64,000 nt of DNA from an uncultured Clostridia bacterium. Its GTDB lineage: Bacteria > Bacillota > Clostridia > Oscillospirales > Acutalibacteraceae. Below the pieces are notes generated by a model. The model did not search any database. It saw only the letters and a program-made list of their open reading frames with translations, and was not told the DNA's origin. Made by a program: the position numbers and the translations under genes. How positions within the stretch are numbered: the stretch's first letter is position 1; the number at the start of each line of letters is the position of its first letter. The stretch is from the NCBI GenBank assembly GCA_904399395.1, contig CAJFPJ010000003.1, positions 1 to 64,000 of the forward strand, read 5' to 3'. Below, one piece after another: positions 52,338-64,000 of the stretch.

Positions 52338-54106
52338 CAGTATTCCTCCTTCTCAAGGAGCGCGCCGATCTCAGAGCTCAGCTCCCGGCGGATCCCCTGG
52401 GCGGTTTTTACCGCTTCTTCCGCATCCACATATTTAAAGCGGCCGATCTGCTCCCTCACAGGAAGCGCAGCCAAATCTTCCACAGAAGCGCCCTTTTCCA
52501 GAGCCTTCACACATTCGTCGTAATATTCCATCACCAGCTCCATCATGGCGAACTGCTTTTCCAAAGGCGTATAGGTGTCTACCTCGTGGAAAGCATCCTG
52601 ATGGAGAAAATCTTCCCGGATAGACCGGGCCGCCTCCAGTTTCAGCCTATCGGGGGCCGAAAGGGCGTCCATACCCACCAGCTTCACGATCTCCTCCAGT
52701 TCCGCCTCCTCCTGCAGAAGGCCCATAAGCCGCTGGCGCATCTCCATCCATTGGGGGTTCACCCGGCTGTTAAACCACTTTTCCATAGTGTCCACATAGA
52801 GAGAATAACTGGTGAGCCAGTTCACCGCCGGAAAATGCCGCTTATACGCTAAAGAGGAATCCAGGCTCCAGAAGACCTTCACGATCCGCAGAGTTGCCTG
52901 AGAAACAGGCTCCGATATGTCACCGCCCGGCGGGGATACAGCCCCGATCACCGAAAGAGCGCCTTCCCTGAATCCAGCCCCCAGAGTCTCCACCCGGCCT
53001 GCCCGCTCATAGAATTGGGCGAGTCGGCTCCCCAGATAGGCGGGGTATCCCTCCTCGCCGGGCATTTCCTCCAGCCTGCCGGACATCTCCCTCAGCGCCT
53101 CCGCCCACCGGGAGGTGGAATCCGCCATGAGAGCCACCGAATAGCCCATATCCCGGAAATATTCCGCTATGGTGATTCCAGTATAGATGGAGGCCTCCCG
53201 AGCCGCCACAGGCATATCGGAAGTATTGGCGATTAATACTGTCCTTTCCATAAGCGACTGCCCCGTTTTCGGATCTTTCAGCTCCGGAAACTCATTGAGC
53301 ACATCCGTCATCTCGTTGCCTCGCTCCCCACAGCCGATATAGACCACTATGTCCGCCTCGGCCCATTTGGCCAACTGATGCTGCACCACAGTCTTTCCGC
53401 TGCCGAAGGGGCCCGGCACAGCTGCTACACCTCCCTTTGCGATAGGGAACAGAGTATCGATCACTCGCTGGCCCGTTATAAGAGGCATATCCGGAGAAAG
53501 CTTCTTTTTATAAGGCCTTCCCTGGCGGACAGGCCATTTCTGCAGCAACGTCAAGGGGAGTTCCTCCCCGTTATCCCCCCGCAGAAGGGCCACCGGTTCC
53601 TCCAGTGTGTATTCTCCTTCCTTAATGCGTAACAGCTCTCCCCGCAGGCCGGGGGGAACCAGAATTTTGTGGGCCACCACAGAAGTTTCCTGCACCGTTC
53701 CCAGAACGTCTCCGCCCGTTACCCGCTCCCCGGACGACACGGCAGGAACGAACCTCCATTTTCGTTCCCTATCCAAAGAAGGAACTTCCACGCCCCGCTT
53801 CAGGTTGTTTCCGGAAACCTTCAGAATCTCCTCCAAAGGCCTCTGAATCCCGTCGAATATACTGCCGATCAGACCGGGTCCCAGTTCCACAGAAAGCGGC
53901 GCTCCCGTGCTCTCCACCGGTTCTCCCGGTCCAAGTCCGCTGGTCTCCTCATATACCTGTATGGAGGCCTCGTCCCCGTGGATCTCAATGACCTCCCCAA
54001 TCAGCCTCTGCCCACTGACGCGCACCACGTCGAACATGCTGGCGTCCCGCATGCCTTCGGCGATCACCAGAGGGCCGGCTACCTTTTTGATGGTTCCTCT
54101 GCTCAT
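52337..54106 (-). CDS. ntpA: V-type ATP synthase catalytic subunit A
   Basis: The A subunit hydrolyses or makes ATP. The 589-residue protein has [22 protein letters not shown] (P-loop GxxxxGKT) near 235, the non-homologous insert between about 115 and 185, GERGNEM and [32 protein letters not shown] near 330-365, the P-loop-proximal arginine-containing region following. Start taken at ATG 54106; the ribosome site (AAAGG) is weak and coupling to the upstream gap is unclear because 207 bases without a gene separate it from subunit F. Confidence 0.96.
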   Translation of the reverse strand: MSRGTIKKVAGPLVIAEGMRDASMFDVVRVSGQRLIGEVIEIHGDEASIQVYEETSGLGPGEPVESTGAPLSVELGPGLIGSIFDGIQRPLEEILKVSGNNLKRGVEVPSLDRERKWRFVPAVSSGERVTGGDVLGTVQETSVVAHKILVPPGLRGELLRIKEGEYTLEEPVALLRGDNGEELPLTLLQKWPVRQGRPYKKKLSPDMPLITGQRVIDTLFPIAKGGVAAVPGPFGSGKTVVQHQLAKWAEADIVVYIGCGERGNEMTDVLNEFPELKDPKTGQSLMERTVLIANTSDMPVAAREASIYTGITIAEYFRDMGYSVALMADSTSRWAEALREMSGRLEEMPGEEGYPAYLGSRLAQFYERAGRVETLGAGFREGALSVIGAVSPPGGDISEPVSQATLRIVKVFWSLDSSLAYKRHFPAVNWLTSYSLYVDTMEKWFNSRVNPQWMEMRQRLMGLLQEEAELEEIVKLVGMDALSAPDRLKLEAARSIREDFLHQDAFHEVDTYTPLEKQFAMMELVMEYYDECVKALEKGASVEDLAALPVREQIGRFKYVDAEEAVKTAQGIRRELSSEIGALLEKEEY

Positions 54107-54313
54107 ATCTAGCCCATACCTTTCTGCCGTCCCAAAGGAGGCCAATATCAGTCTTCGGGCGATCTGCCCACCAGTTTACTTAATCTACAACTCTAAAGCC
54201 ATACTTTTTGTTTCCGGCTTGGAATCTTTTTCATTGCATGGGCTGGCATATGCAATTCCAGCCTCTGCTCATCCGCTCCCGCCCAAGCGGAGCCTTTTCG
54301 TTTTCTCTAACTT

Positions 54314-54649
54314 TTATTTCTTATCACCAAAAATAATATCAGATCCCACTGCCTGCTCTACGCTCTTTTTTACGGCCAGCATGCCGGCTCCCGTATTTCC
54401 CGAAATGCCCGGAATTGGGATCACCGCCGGAAATCTGCGGCCGCGGCATTTTTCGATTTCCTCGGAAAGTTCCGCCGCCAGGGCCTCGGTGATATAGATC
54501 ACCGCATACCGGTCTTCCCCCTCCTGTTCAGAGAGACGGCGGAACATCCGCGCTCCCTGGGCCCCGTCTTCCGCAGGGAATACGGAAAGCCCCAGGGCCG
54601 CAAATCCGTATATGCTGTCCCTGTCGCCTAAAACCGCGATTTTATACAT
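54314..54649 (-). CDS. ntpG: V-type ATP synthase subunit F
   Basis: Subunit F joins D in the rotor shaft. The 111-residue protein has the typical start MYKIAVLGDRDSIYGFAALG, then YAVIYITEALAAEL and RRFPAVIPIPGISGNTGAGM, the family pattern (in Enterococcus naming, NtpG). The start overlaps the end of subunit C by 8 bases. Confidence 0.92.
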   Translation of the reverse strand: MYKIAVLGDRDSIYGFAALGLSVFPAEDGAQGARMFRRLSEQEGEDRYAVIYITEALAAELSEEIEKCRGRRFPAVIPIPGISGNTGAGMLAVKKSVEQAVGSDIIFGDKK

Positions 54650-55643
54650 ACATCTCCCGCACCCTTTCCCGGATGGAATCTTCTGGTAAGCTGTTGCGCT
54701 TGCCGGAAAGGATCATCCGAACCATCCGGATCTCATTCTCCCTGGCCAGCACATAGGCCGCCAGGGGCGAAACCGTAAACGGATTATACTTCTGGGGCCG
54801 GATCTTCTCCATCAGCCGATCGTCGCACCATTTCTCAAAAGCCGAAAAGGATTTGGAAAGCGCCTCGGCCGCTCCGGCCCACGAAGTGCTGGAAAGATAT
54901 GCAAGAAGCTCTCCCTCTCCCCTTGCTGCCGAAGCCGCCAGATTCTCCCAGTCCAAAGAGGAACAGGGAGCTAGCGCCTCCCGAATAAACTCCAGGGGCT
55001 TCCTCGTTTTGGCGCATCGGGCCGCTATGCGGATATCCGCCGCCGCGACCTTTTCCTCCCCATACTCCCGCAGGAGTCCGCTCTCCGCTCTTGCTGCGGC
55101 CTCTCCTATGGCGATAAGAGCCGCCTTATCCAGTATCACGTCGCAGAGCTGGCCGTCCCGGGTGTGCAGAAGGGCGGAAAACGCCCTCTTTGCCGGCTCC
55201 CGCATCCCCTCGGGGAGCTCCTCCCACTTCTGCTCCGACACGGCTTTCCATATTTCCGCCGGGGGCGCGGAGCCTCCCTCCAGCATCAGCTTATCCGGCT
55301 TTGCCCCCATAACGGAGGCCTTTACAGCCGCCTTCAGGTTATGATAATCCGTCTCATAGAGGAGCACCTGGAACACACCCATATCCTCCACAAGCTCCCG
55401 CATTAGGGCCCAGGTCTTTTCCCGTTCCGCCGCCAGAACATCTTCCGCGCCCCCTTCGGCCCCTTCCCTTCCTTCCTGAGAAGAAGGCCCTGTAGACCAT
55501 CCTTTTTCCGCCAGAAGGCGCAGGCATTCGCTCTCGTCCTTCGCGGCCAGAAGCTGCTCTATAAACGCCCCCGTGAGAAGCCCCAGCTCCTTGGAACGGA
55601 TCCGGGCCACTGCATAGGCGTATTGCTTTTCCGCCATACTCAT
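54642..55643 (-). CDS. ntpC: V-type ATP synthase subunit C
   Basis: Subunit C caps the membrane ring and links it to the shaft. The 333-residue protein of the V-ATPase C/d family is all-helical, with YAVARIRSKELGLLTG at the start, LLYETDYHNLKAAVKASV near 115 and PLAAYVLARENEIRMVRMILSGKRN near the end, the usual closing motif. The start at 55643 has GGGAGG 7 bases ahead. Confidence 0.9.
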   Translation of the reverse strand: MSMAEKQYAYAVARIRSKELGLLTGAFIEQLLAAKDESECLRLLAEKGWSTGPSSQEGREGAEGGAEDVLAAEREKTWALMRELVEDMGVFQVLLYETDYHNLKAAVKASVMGAKPDKLMLEGGSAPPAEIWKAVSEQKWEELPEGMREPAKRAFSALLHTRDGQLCDVILDKAALIAIGEAAARAESGLLREYGEEKVAAADIRIAARCAKTRKPLEFIREALAPCSSLDWENLAASAARGEGELLAYLSSTSWAGAAEALSKSFSAFEKWCDDRLMEKIRPQKYNPFTVSPLAAYVLARENEIRMVRMILSGKRNSLPEDSIRERVREMYV

Positions 55644-55645
55644 GG

Positions 55646-56242
55646 TCAATCCTCCCGAAACAGGATGGAGCGAGCCAGATCGGTCATCTCATCCTTCCCT
55701 GCGCTGAAAAGAGCCTCAATAGAGCAGTTTTCCTCCACTCCGTCGTAGAGAAGGACGCATCCGCCGCGGATATCCCTGGTTTCAGAGGAAACCTTCAGGC
55801 TCCCGCCCTCGGGCAAAAGACCGGCAAGCTCCTTCTCAAACCCATCGGGAAGCCTCTCCCTGTCCTCTGGGGAAAGCAAAAGCTCCCCCGGCCGGGGCAG
55901 GGCGTTTTTCGCCACAATGCGCCGGATAAGGGCGAAGTATTCGTGGTTTTCCATCTGATAAATACTCTCCTGTGCTTTTCGGAGAAGCTCCGCCAAAAGC
56001 TCCTGCTTAGCTTCCAGAATCATCCGGCGGGAAAGAAGCTCCGCACCGGATGCCCCCCGTTCCAGAATCCCGCGGCTCTCTCTCCCTCCCTGGGCACGTA
56101 TCTCCTCACATCGGGCCTGCGCCTTTTCGAGAATCTCTTTCCGGAGATTCTCGATCTTTTCCCCGGCCTCCTGGGTGATCCGGTCTGCCGCAGCGCGGCC
56201 CTCCTCTTCTATTTCCTGCAAAATTTTATCAATACCGCTCAT
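55646..56242 (-). CDS. ntpE: V-type ATP synthase subunit E
   Basis: Subunit E is part of the peripheral stalk with G/H. The 198-residue protein has a long helical coiled N-terminal half (residues 1-90, alternating Glu/Lys/Arg/Ala) and a C-terminal globular domain with ALPRPGELLLSPEDRERLP and VSSETRDIRGGCVLLYDG and NCSIEALF, family features. Starts 105 bases after subunit K with a weak ribosome site. Confidence 0.88.
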   Translation of the reverse strand: MSGIDKILQEIEEEGRAAADRITQEAGEKIENLRKEILEKAQARCEEIRAQGGRESRGILERGASGAELLSRRMILEAKQELLAELLRKAQESIYQMENHEYFALIRRIVAKNALPRPGELLLSPEDRERLPDGFEKELAGLLPEGGSLKVSSETRDIRGGCVLLYDGVEENCSIEALFSAGKDEMTDLARSILFRED

Positions 56243-56347
56243 ATTCCGAACTCGCTCCCCAGGGGGAAGCCATCCCCTTTCTACAGAGTTTAAAGGGGCG
56301 GTTTAACCCGCCGTTTCCACAGATGCCCCCAAAACACCCACACATTC

Positions 56348-58865
<2,518 letters not shown>

Positions 58866-58918
58866 AATTCTTCCCCCTTTCCCAGAGTCACCTCAAAACA
58901 ACCAGATTTTTCTAGATT

Positions 58919-59230
58919 TTACCCGCCAAGGAACCTTATCATCGCTCGGATGGCTTCTTCCTCCCACGCGGCAGCCTTTTCACGCAAGTGAAGAATCTCT
59001 TTTTCGGCGGAAAGCTGCTTTTCCTGCCGGAAAGTCTCGGCCTTTCGGTGTGCTTCCGTTCTCTCCTGTTCCGCCAGTGCTTTCGCTTCTGCAATACGAG
59101 CTCCGGCCTCGCGCTCCGCTTCCTCCTCGGCCCTTTTGAGTCTCTCTTCCGCTTCCTTCAAGGCAGACTTTTCCAAAGCGTCCGCCCGGCTTTCCGCCTC
59201 CCGGATCCGTTCTATGGTTTCTTTTGCCAT
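58919..59230 (-). CDS. ntpF: V-type ATP synthase peripheral stalk subunit G/H
   Basis: The first gene of the operon encodes a 103-residue almost wholly helical, Glu/Ala/Lys/Arg-rich coiled coil (ETIERIREAESRADAL to AAAWEEEAIRAM), the pattern of the G/H (NtpF) peripheral stalk subunit that pairs with E. It follows the operon promoter by about 100 bases. Gene order G/H, I, K, E, C, F, A, B, D is that of the Enterococcus hirae ntp operon. Confidence 0.88.
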   Translation of the reverse strand: MAKETIERIREAESRADALEKSALKEAEERLKRAEEEAEREAGARIAEAKALAEQERTEAHRKAETFRQEKQLSAEKEILHLREKAAAWEEEAIRAMIRFLGG

Positions 59231-59340
59231 AACCTCACCTGATTTCTATGTCAATTGGGATATATACTTGTTCAGTTCCAAAACAAACCTTCCTCTAAGC
59301 GGCAAATTCAAAATTCCATTCTTTGCATTGCATTTGTTTT

Positions 59341-59369
59341 ATCATACAATAAACCTACGCTGATTTCAA
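59341..59369 (-). promoter_or_regulatory. promoter of the V-ATPase operon
   Basis: TTGAAA (59364-59369), 17 bases, TATGAT (59341-59346) on the minus strand, about 110 bases before the first gene. Confidence 0.7.
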
Positions 59370-59551
59370 TAAATGCCCTATTTATTTTTAACAATTATAA
59401 ATATTTTATGTAAAGTATGTATTTTGTTGCTTTTAACCTCTTTCACAGAGAATTTGCAGAAAAATATACCGTAAACGATGAACCGAGTCTTATGAAAATT
59501 TTACAAAAATAGCCGAAAATGGCTTTTTCTGTCCCTTCCTGAGAAAAACTG

Positions 59552-59560
59552 TGCTATACT
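59552..59560 (+). promoter_or_regulatory. extended -10 promoter candidate of pyrBI
   Basis: TGCTATACT (TGn plus TATACT) on the plus strand, no clear -35, about 230 bases before the pyrB start. Confidence 0.45.
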
Positions 59561-59788
59561 ATAGAAAATATCTAAAATCAGGAAGCGGACAGGCGGAGCA
59601 TTCTCCATGCGGGGCACAGGCAGTGTTCCGCATATTTTCTGCCCGGGTCTTTTATCGGCCGGGTTGCAGGGGGCAAAAGGGCTCGTTCCCTATATATCCG
59701 CCCATCGATCCACCAGCGCAACGCTCCGCCTCCAAAGATTCTCTTGCAAAACACAGAACCGAATCAAAGAAAGGATGGATTGCGTTTT

Positions 59789-60742
59789 ATGGAGCACACA
59801 AAACTGCGGCATCTGATTGATCCGCTGGATTTTTCGGCGGAGGAAATTATTCGTCTTCTGGATCTGGCGGATGATATCGCATCTTCCCCAAAATCCTATT
59901 ACGGCGTCTGCGAGGGCATGAAACTGGCCACCCTCTTTTACGAGCCCAGCACGCGGACGCGCCTGAGCTTTGAGGCCGCCATGCTGAACCTTGGTGGCAA
60001 AACCCTTGGCTTTGCCACGGCAGATTCCAGCTCCGCCTCCAAGGGAGAAAGCGTTGCGGATACTATCCGTGTCATCTCCGGTTATGCGGATATCTGCGCT
60101 ATGCGTCACCCCAAAGAGGGCGCTCCCCTGCGCGCCTCCCATTATTCCCGCATTCCCGTAATCAACGCCGGAGACGGCGGCCACCAGCACCCCACCCAGA
60201 CGCTGACCGACTTGATGACCATCCGCCGCCGGAAAGGCTCTCTTTCCGGGCTTACCATCGGCCTTTGCGGAGATCTGAAATTTGGCCGCACGGTCCATTC
60301 CCTTATCCGTTCCCTGGCTCGGTATGAGGGGCTTCGCTTCGTCCTCATCTCGCCGGATGAGCTGAAAACGCCCCGCTATGTGCTGGAGGAATCCCTCATC
60401 CCCAAGGGTATCCCCTTCTGTGAGGTCTCTTCTCTAGAGGATTCCATGCCCGAACTCGATATTCTCTACATGACCCGTGTGCAGCGAGAGCGGTTTTTTA
60501 ATGAAGAGGATTATGTGCGTCTGAAGGATAGTTACATCCTAACAGCTGAAAAAATGAAGCTTGCAAAGCCGGATATGGCCGTGCTCCACCCGCTGCCCCG
60601 GGTAAACGAGATCGCCCTGGATGTGGACGACGACCCCAGGGCTGCCTATTTTGAGCAGGCGCAAAACGGCGTATATGTGCGCATGGCCCTGATTATGACT
60701 CTTCTGGGCCTGGATGAAGGGAGAGTGTTCCAACATGCTTAA
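59789..60742 (+). CDS. pyrB: aspartate carbamoyltransferase catalytic chain
   Basis: PyrB joins carbamoyl phosphate and aspartate in pyrimidine synthesis. The 317-residue protein has [13 protein letters not shown] near 55 (carbamoyl phosphate site), the [15 protein letters not shown] near 140, and HPLPRVNEI near 270. ATG at 59789 has AAAGGA at long spacing. It overlaps pyrI by 8 bases, so the catalytic and regulatory chains are co-translated. Confidence 0.95.
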   Translation: MEHTKLRHLIDPLDFSAEEIIRLLDLADDIASSPKSYYGVCEGMKLATLFYEPSTRTRLSFEAAMLNLGGKTLGFATADSSSASKGESVADTIRVISGYADICAMRHPKEGAPLRASHYSRIPVINAGDGGHQHPTQTLTDLMTIRRRKGSLSGLTIGLCGDLKFGRTVHSLIRSLARYEGLRFVLISPDELKTPRYVLEESLIPKGIPFCEVSSLEDSMPELDILYMTRVQRERFFNEEDYVRLKDSYILTAEKMKLAKPDMAVLHPLPRVNEIALDVDDDPRAAYFEQAQNGVYVRMALIMTLLGLDEGRVFQHA

Positions 60743-61160
60743 TATCGACAGCCTGCAGAACGGCATCGTTATCGACCACATCACCGCTGGAACGGCTATG
60801 GTGATCTATGATCTGTTGGAGTTAGGCCGGCTGGATTGCTGTGTGGCTATTATCAAAAACGCCAGAAGCGAAAAATACGGCCGGAAGGATATCATCAAAA
60901 TAGACGGTGAATCCAATGTCAACGTGGACATTCTGGGCTTTCTGGATCCGAATATCACCGTGGGGATCATCCGGGAGGGGATCCTGGTGGAAAAGCGCAA
61001 ACCCCAGATGCCCAAAACCCTGAAAAACGTCATTCGTTGCCGCAATCCCCGCTGTATCACCAGCACGGAAGAGGAAATCGACCAGATTTTCCTGCTCTCC
61101 GAAAACAATAAATACCGGTGCGCTTACTGTGAGCAGGAGTATCAGCCTAAAAGAAAATAA
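60735..61160 (+). CDS. pyrI: aspartate carbamoyltransferase regulatory chain
   Basis: PyrI binds nucleotides and makes the holoenzyme allosteric. The 141-residue protein has an N-terminal nucleotide-binding domain ([20 protein letters not shown]) and a C-terminal zinc domain with CRNPRC near 108 and C-x2-C (YRCAYCEQ) near the end. The length is a little shorter than enterobacterial PyrI. Its ATG lies inside the pyrB end, so regulation of the two is shared. Confidence 0.95.
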   Translation: MLNIDSLQNGIVIDHITAGTAMVIYDLLELGRLDCCVAIIKNARSEKYGRKDIIKIDGESNVNVDILGFLDPNITVGIIREGILVEKRKPQMPKTLKNVIRCRNPRCITSTEEEIDQIFLLSENNKYRCAYCEQEYQPKRK

Positions 61161-61220
61161 ATTCTGCGCTTTCGGCAGAAAGGTAAAAGATAGGCCATAT
61201 TCCCATAGAGGCCAAGTTCG

Positions 61221-61250
61221 TTGACAATTCCCCCTAGACGCCGTTATACT
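61221..61250 (+). promoter_or_regulatory. promoter of HAD hydrolase gene
   Basis: TTGACA (61221-61226), 18 bases, TATACT (61245-61250), plus strand, giving a leader of about 125 bases. Confidence 0.7.
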
Positions 61251-61382
61251 GATAACAGACTGTAAAACGTATCCAAAAATATGGGGCGGAGAAGCGCTCG
61301 GGATACGGAAAAGGAAATCTATCCCGGTGGGGAGGCGCCTTCTTGCGGCAAAGGGCCGAAATTGGCGCGGAAAGGAAAATTC

Positions 61383-62174
61383 ATGATACCTATTGAACAG
61401 CTTACAAAAGAACAGGCCGCCGGTATCCGGTATATTCTGACGGATATCGACGACACCATCACAACAGAGGGCAAGCTGCCCGCCTGTGCGTATACTGCCA
61501 TGTGGCGCCTGCACGATGCAGGGTATAAGGTGATTCCCGTTACAGGCCGTTCCTGCGGATGGTGCGATCTGATCGCCCGGGAATGGCCCGCAGCCGCCGT
61601 GGTGGGCGAAAACGGCGCCGTCGTCTATTATATGGAAAACGGGCACCTGAAGGTATTCACGCATCCCAGCGTGGCGGGGGATGAGGTCCACAAAAAGCTG
61701 GAAGACGTAAAAGAAGCCTGCCTGAAGGGCGTTCCCGGCACCAGAGTGGCGAAGGATCAGTTTTCCCGCGTATACGACCTGGCCATTGATTTTGCAGAGG
61801 AACCGCCCTACCTGGGGCTGGATGCCGCCGAAAAAATCAAGGATATCTGTGTTTCCATGGGAGCCCAGGCCAAGGTCAGTTCCATCCATGTGAACGCCTG
61901 GTTCGGCGATTACAACAAACTTTCCATGACAAAGCTCTTTATGGAAACCGTCTGGGGCGAAACGGAAATCCGGGATAAGATTCTGTGGTTTGGGGATTCC
62001 CCCAATGATGAGCCCATGTTTGCATACTTCCCCAACAGCTGCGGCGTGGCCAATATCAAGCCTTTCGTGGATCGGATCCAGCATTTGCCCACCTTCGTGG
62101 CTCCCTATGAGGGCGGTGAAGGCTTTGCGGCCGCTATTGACCATCTGCTGAAGCTGCAGCCCCATGTAAAATAA
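61383..62174 (+). CDS. HAD-IIB family phosphatase
   Basis: The 263-residue protein has motif I LTDIDDTIT (DxDDT) near 20, motif II TGRSCGWCD near 54 and a late WFGDSPNDEPMFAY near 203 with the acidic metal pair, and a Cof-like cap (ENGAVVYYMENGH). HAD-IIB enzymes release phosphate from sugar phosphates; the substrate is not known, although the arrangement recalls mannosyl-3-phosphoglycerate phosphatase-like proteins. The start ATG at 61383 is preceded by AAAGGAAA. Confidence 0.85.
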   Translation: MIPIEQLTKEQAAGIRYILTDIDDTITTEGKLPACAYTAMWRLHDAGYKVIPVTGRSCGWCDLIAREWPAAAVVGENGAVVYYMENGHLKVFTHPSVAGDEVHKKLEDVKEACLKGVPGTRVAKDQFSRVYDLAIDFAEEPPYLGLDAAEKIKDICVSMGAQAKVSSIHVNAWFGDYNKLSMTKLFMETVWGETEIRDKILWFGDSPNDEPMFAYFPNSCGVANIKPFVDRIQHLPTFVAPYEGGEGFAAAIDHLLKLQPHVK

Positions 62175-62349
62175 CCACTGAATTTCTCAAATGAGACTCA
62201 TGGTTGGAAGCGTTTGAAAGGATTTGCCGGTCTGTCCCTTCACGGTTCATAATTCATGGCAATCCAATGCTGCAGCCCGCAATATAGATGCATTTGGAAT
62301 TGGCTCCCTACAAAGATGCAGAGCCCGGCCTGGGAACGGAGGAAATACA

Positions 62350-62865
62350 ATGTCCGGTTTTATATATTTTGAAACCCAGAATCTTTTGGTACGTCCGTAT
62401 ACTCTGCAGGATGTAGATGGGTTAGCCGCCGTTATGGAAAATCCACAGGTACATACATATACAAAGGATAGGAATAATCCCTGGGATAGACGCAGAACCG
62501 AGGAATACATCCAATTCTTTATACAGAAAAACTTTCAGACGTTGGATTGTTTCCACGGCGCTGTGATCGAAAAGGAAGCCGGCAAAATAATCGGATTAAC
62601 CGGCCTGAACCCGTATAAAGAAAATGAACCTGAGATCGAATGGAAGCTGGGCGTCGCATATTGGAATAAAGGATATGCCACAGAGATAGGGAGAGAACTG
62701 CTCTCTGCAGCTTTCAGAACCACAGATATCGCCGGTGTGTATGGAATGGCCGAACCGGAGAACGCCGCTTCCAGGAGGGTGCTCCAAAAGATTGGCATGC
62801 AATTTCTAGGCATACAGCCTTTCAGAGATCACAAGGATGCGTTTTATTATATTGCCAGGCCTTAA
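62350..62865 (+). CDS. GNAT family N-acetyltransferase (RimJ/RimL type)
   Basis: The 171-residue enzyme starts ETQNLLVRPYTLQDVDGL, typical of RimJ/RimL-like proteins that acetylate ribosomal or other N termini, and has IIGLTGLNPY, EIEWKLGVAYWNKGYATEIGREL (Q/W-x-x-GYA acetyl-CoA loop) near 98-118 and PENAASRRVLQKIGM near 140. Substrate unknown. Start at 62350 has GGAGG upstream. Confidence 0.85.
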   Translation: MSGFIYFETQNLLVRPYTLQDVDGLAAVMENPQVHTYTKDRNNPWDRRRTEEYIQFFIQKNFQTLDCFHGAVIEKEAGKIIGLTGLNPYKENEPEIEWKLGVAYWNKGYATEIGRELLSAAFRTTDIAGVYGMAEPENAASRRVLQKIGMQFLGIQPFRDHKDAFYYIARP

Positions 62866-63036
62866 AAAGGAATCCCTCGGGCCGTATCCTCATATCTTCC
62901 TGCCCGACGGTTTGTTTTGCCGGGGAAGTCATCCGGGCGAATCTGAATAAAAACTGCGGGGCGCTTCCTTCCCAATGGAAGCGCCTTCGATTTATCCGAT
63001 GTGCATCTATATCCATGCTGAGAAAGGAGACTAAAC

Positions 63037-63681
63037 ATGGGTGAACAGATACGCGGCTTTATCGTTGAGGGCCTCTCCTGCTCGGGAAAAACCTCCCTTA
63101 TAGAAGCTGTCCGAAGGCTTCACCCCCAACAGAAGGATGCGGAAAGGAACACGATCTTTCTGGGAGAACACTATTCTCAGAGTCTGAATTTCGTCCATGG
63201 GGAACTGCGCCTGCTCCCTGAAGAGGAGAATCTGCGGATTCTCCGGGAACGGCTATCCATGCTGGAAGACCTAAGCGGATACGCCGATTCCATGGGAGAT
63301 CATTCCCGGCGTTCCCGGGGGCTCTTTTTTGTATTCGAGCGCTTCCACCTGAACTGTGCTTATGCTCGCCCCGGCAAAAACGAAAATTGCCTTCTTACAG
63401 CGGATTACAGGGAGCTGGAGAACCGCCTTATTTCCCTTAACGCCCACCTTGTTCTTTGCACCATAAGCTTTGAAAATGTGGAAAAGCGCCTTTCTCACCG
63501 GGCGCGGTATACCGGGGAAAAAATCACAGAAGCCGTCGTTGAAAACTACCTTCAAAATCAGAAGCGCATGATCCGTCTGGCGAAATCTTCCCGGCTTCCC
63601 TGCACAATCCTGGACACCAGCGGTATGAAGTGGGATTCCTATGCGGGGGAACTCTTCTCCCGGCTGGAAGAAACGGCCTGA
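63037..63681 (+). CDS. P-loop kinase of thymidylate-kinase type
   Basis: The 214-residue protein begins with GFIVEGLSCSGKTSLIEAVRRL (Walker A GLSCSGKTS), has an FVFERFHLNCA segment near 95-105 that corresponds to the DR-y/f motif of nucleoside kinases, and a RARYTGEKITE lid-like basic segment near 155. It is shaped like thymidylate or deoxynucleoside kinases but no specificity motif is clear. AGAAAGGAG precedes ATG. A strong terminator follows. Confidence 0.75.
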   Translation: MGEQIRGFIVEGLSCSGKTSLIEAVRRLHPQQKDAERNTIFLGEHYSQSLNFVHGELRLLPEEENLRILRERLSMLEDLSGYADSMGDHSRRSRGLFFVFERFHLNCAYARPGKNENCLLTADYRELENRLISLNAHLVLCTISFENVEKRLSHRARYTGEKITEAVVENYLQNQKRMIRLAKSSRLPCTILDTSGMKWDSYAGELFSRLEETA

Positions 63682-63720
63682 TATCCTGAAATTCCCCCAT
63701 TGCCTGGTCTGTTCACAAAA

Positions 63721-63764
63721 ATACCCGGGAAAAGAAGCCGCAGCTTCTTTTCCCGGGTATTTTT
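63721..63764. terminator. strong bidirectional terminator
   Basis: An 18-bp perfect stem from 63721-63738 and 63743-63760 with loop CGCA has T runs at both ends. It serves the kinase gene and the partial minus-strand gene. Confidence 0.9.
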
Positions 63765-64000
63765 CATGCCCTTGCCGTTAGAATCTCGCAGAGGGCTTTA
63801 TACAGATTATTTTCCAGATCAAGAGCCTGCAGCCTACCCAAAAGGACAGGGATACTCTTTTCTTCTTCCACCAGGCGGTACGCCTTCTCTTTTGTGTCAA
63901 AGGGAAGTTCCGCCTGATTCAGAAAATCAAAAATACGTTCCGTGATACTGTTATTTGAAAGAGAACAGGCAATCTCCACACGCAGTTCATCCGCCGGGCT
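63764..64000 (-). CDS. 3' end of an unidentified gene (cut by the window edge)
   Basis: The last 78 codons of a minus-strand gene that continues past the window. The visible C terminus is helical and charged (FDFLNQAELPFDTKEKAYRL; SIPVLLGRLQALD; YKALCEILTARA). It is followed immediately by the terminator. No family is recognised; the open frame runs to the window edge, so it is probably a longer protein. Confidence 0.55.
   Translation of the reverse strand, partial: SPADELRVEIACSLSNNSITERIFDFLNQAELPFDTKEKAYRLVEEEKSIPVLLGRLQALDLENNLYKALCEILTARA

Larger units (their letters stand above)
59231..59788. other. divergent promoter region of V-ATPase and pyrBI
   Basis: An AT-rich 558-base stretch with the minus-strand V-ATPase promoter (59341-59369) and a plus-strand pyrB promoter (59552-59560). 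The pyrB leader is about 220 bases, moderately GC-rich, and may hold control structures; I did not recognise a PyrR site. Confidence 0.5.

Noticed and set aside
60822..62165. 447-codon minus-strand frame opposite pyrI and the HAD gene
   Set aside because: Crosses a promoter and two real genes on the other strand; no motif.

Overview
The window looks like chromosomal DNA of an anaerobic, low-sporadic-GC Bacillota of class Clostridia, probably a gut lineage. The reasons are the strong AGGAGG-type ribosome sites, frequent ATGA overlaps, TTG and GTG starts, a ntp-type V-ATPase operon, GlpP-controlled glycerol genes, PyrB plus PyrI as separate subunits, a class B sortase and PBSX/Clostridium-type phage genes. 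Genus is not assigned. No rRNA, CRISPR array, insertion sequence or integrase was seen.

Layout. 1-800: tRNA-Thr and tRNA-Tyr (minus strand) behind a consensus promoter, followed by stacked terminators. 0.9-7.3 kb: AI-2E-type permease, DegV fatty-acid binding protein, PlsC plus a GT4 glycosyltransferase (glycolipid pair), a candidate small RNA with a perfect sigma-A promoter, and HflX. 7.5-18.7 kb: a terminator-bounded phage-like block with terminase, portal, protease, capsid and connector genes joined directly to LysM/XkdQ/baseplate genes. Tail tube, sheath, tape measure, lysis, integration and regulation genes are all absent. 18.7-21.7 kb: a DUF5317 protein, a membrane HD-GYP protein, an overlooked 26-residue peptide gene inside a long inverted repeat, and a conserved-looking hypothetical protein. 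22.3-29.1 kb: glycerol catabolism (GlpP, GlpA, FAD oxidoreductase, DUF1667, GlpK) with a leader terminator, then a small-molecule phosphotransferase.

29.3-37.2 kb: a minus-strand run of cysteine desulfurase, ThiI, CinA, class B sortase, a CinA-like degenerate protein and a serine hydrolase. 37.5-38.9 kb: aldehyde dehydrogenase. 39-43.7 kb: a secreted C39-type peptidase followed by three tandem paralogous lipoproteins. 43.9-44.7 kb: a GNAT acetyltransferase behind a long, highly structured leader RNA. 44.9-50 kb: MTA/SAH nucleosidase, cyclase-family hydrolase, MalY/PatB C-S lyase and GH36 alpha-galactosidase. 50.2-59.2 kb: complete nine-gene V-type ATPase operon in the Enterococcus ntp order, with a proteolipid carrying Na+-type ligands. 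59.8-64 kb: pyrBI, a HAD phosphatase, a GNAT enzyme, a P-loop kinase and the 3' end of an unidentified gene.

The most unusual items are the head-plus-baseplate phage block with a precise gap where the tail shaft genes should be, the tiny hydrophobic Cys-containing peptide next to the HD-GYP protein, the sRNA at about 5.9 kb and the structured RNA at about 44.6 kb. All assignments come from reading motifs; no database search was possible.
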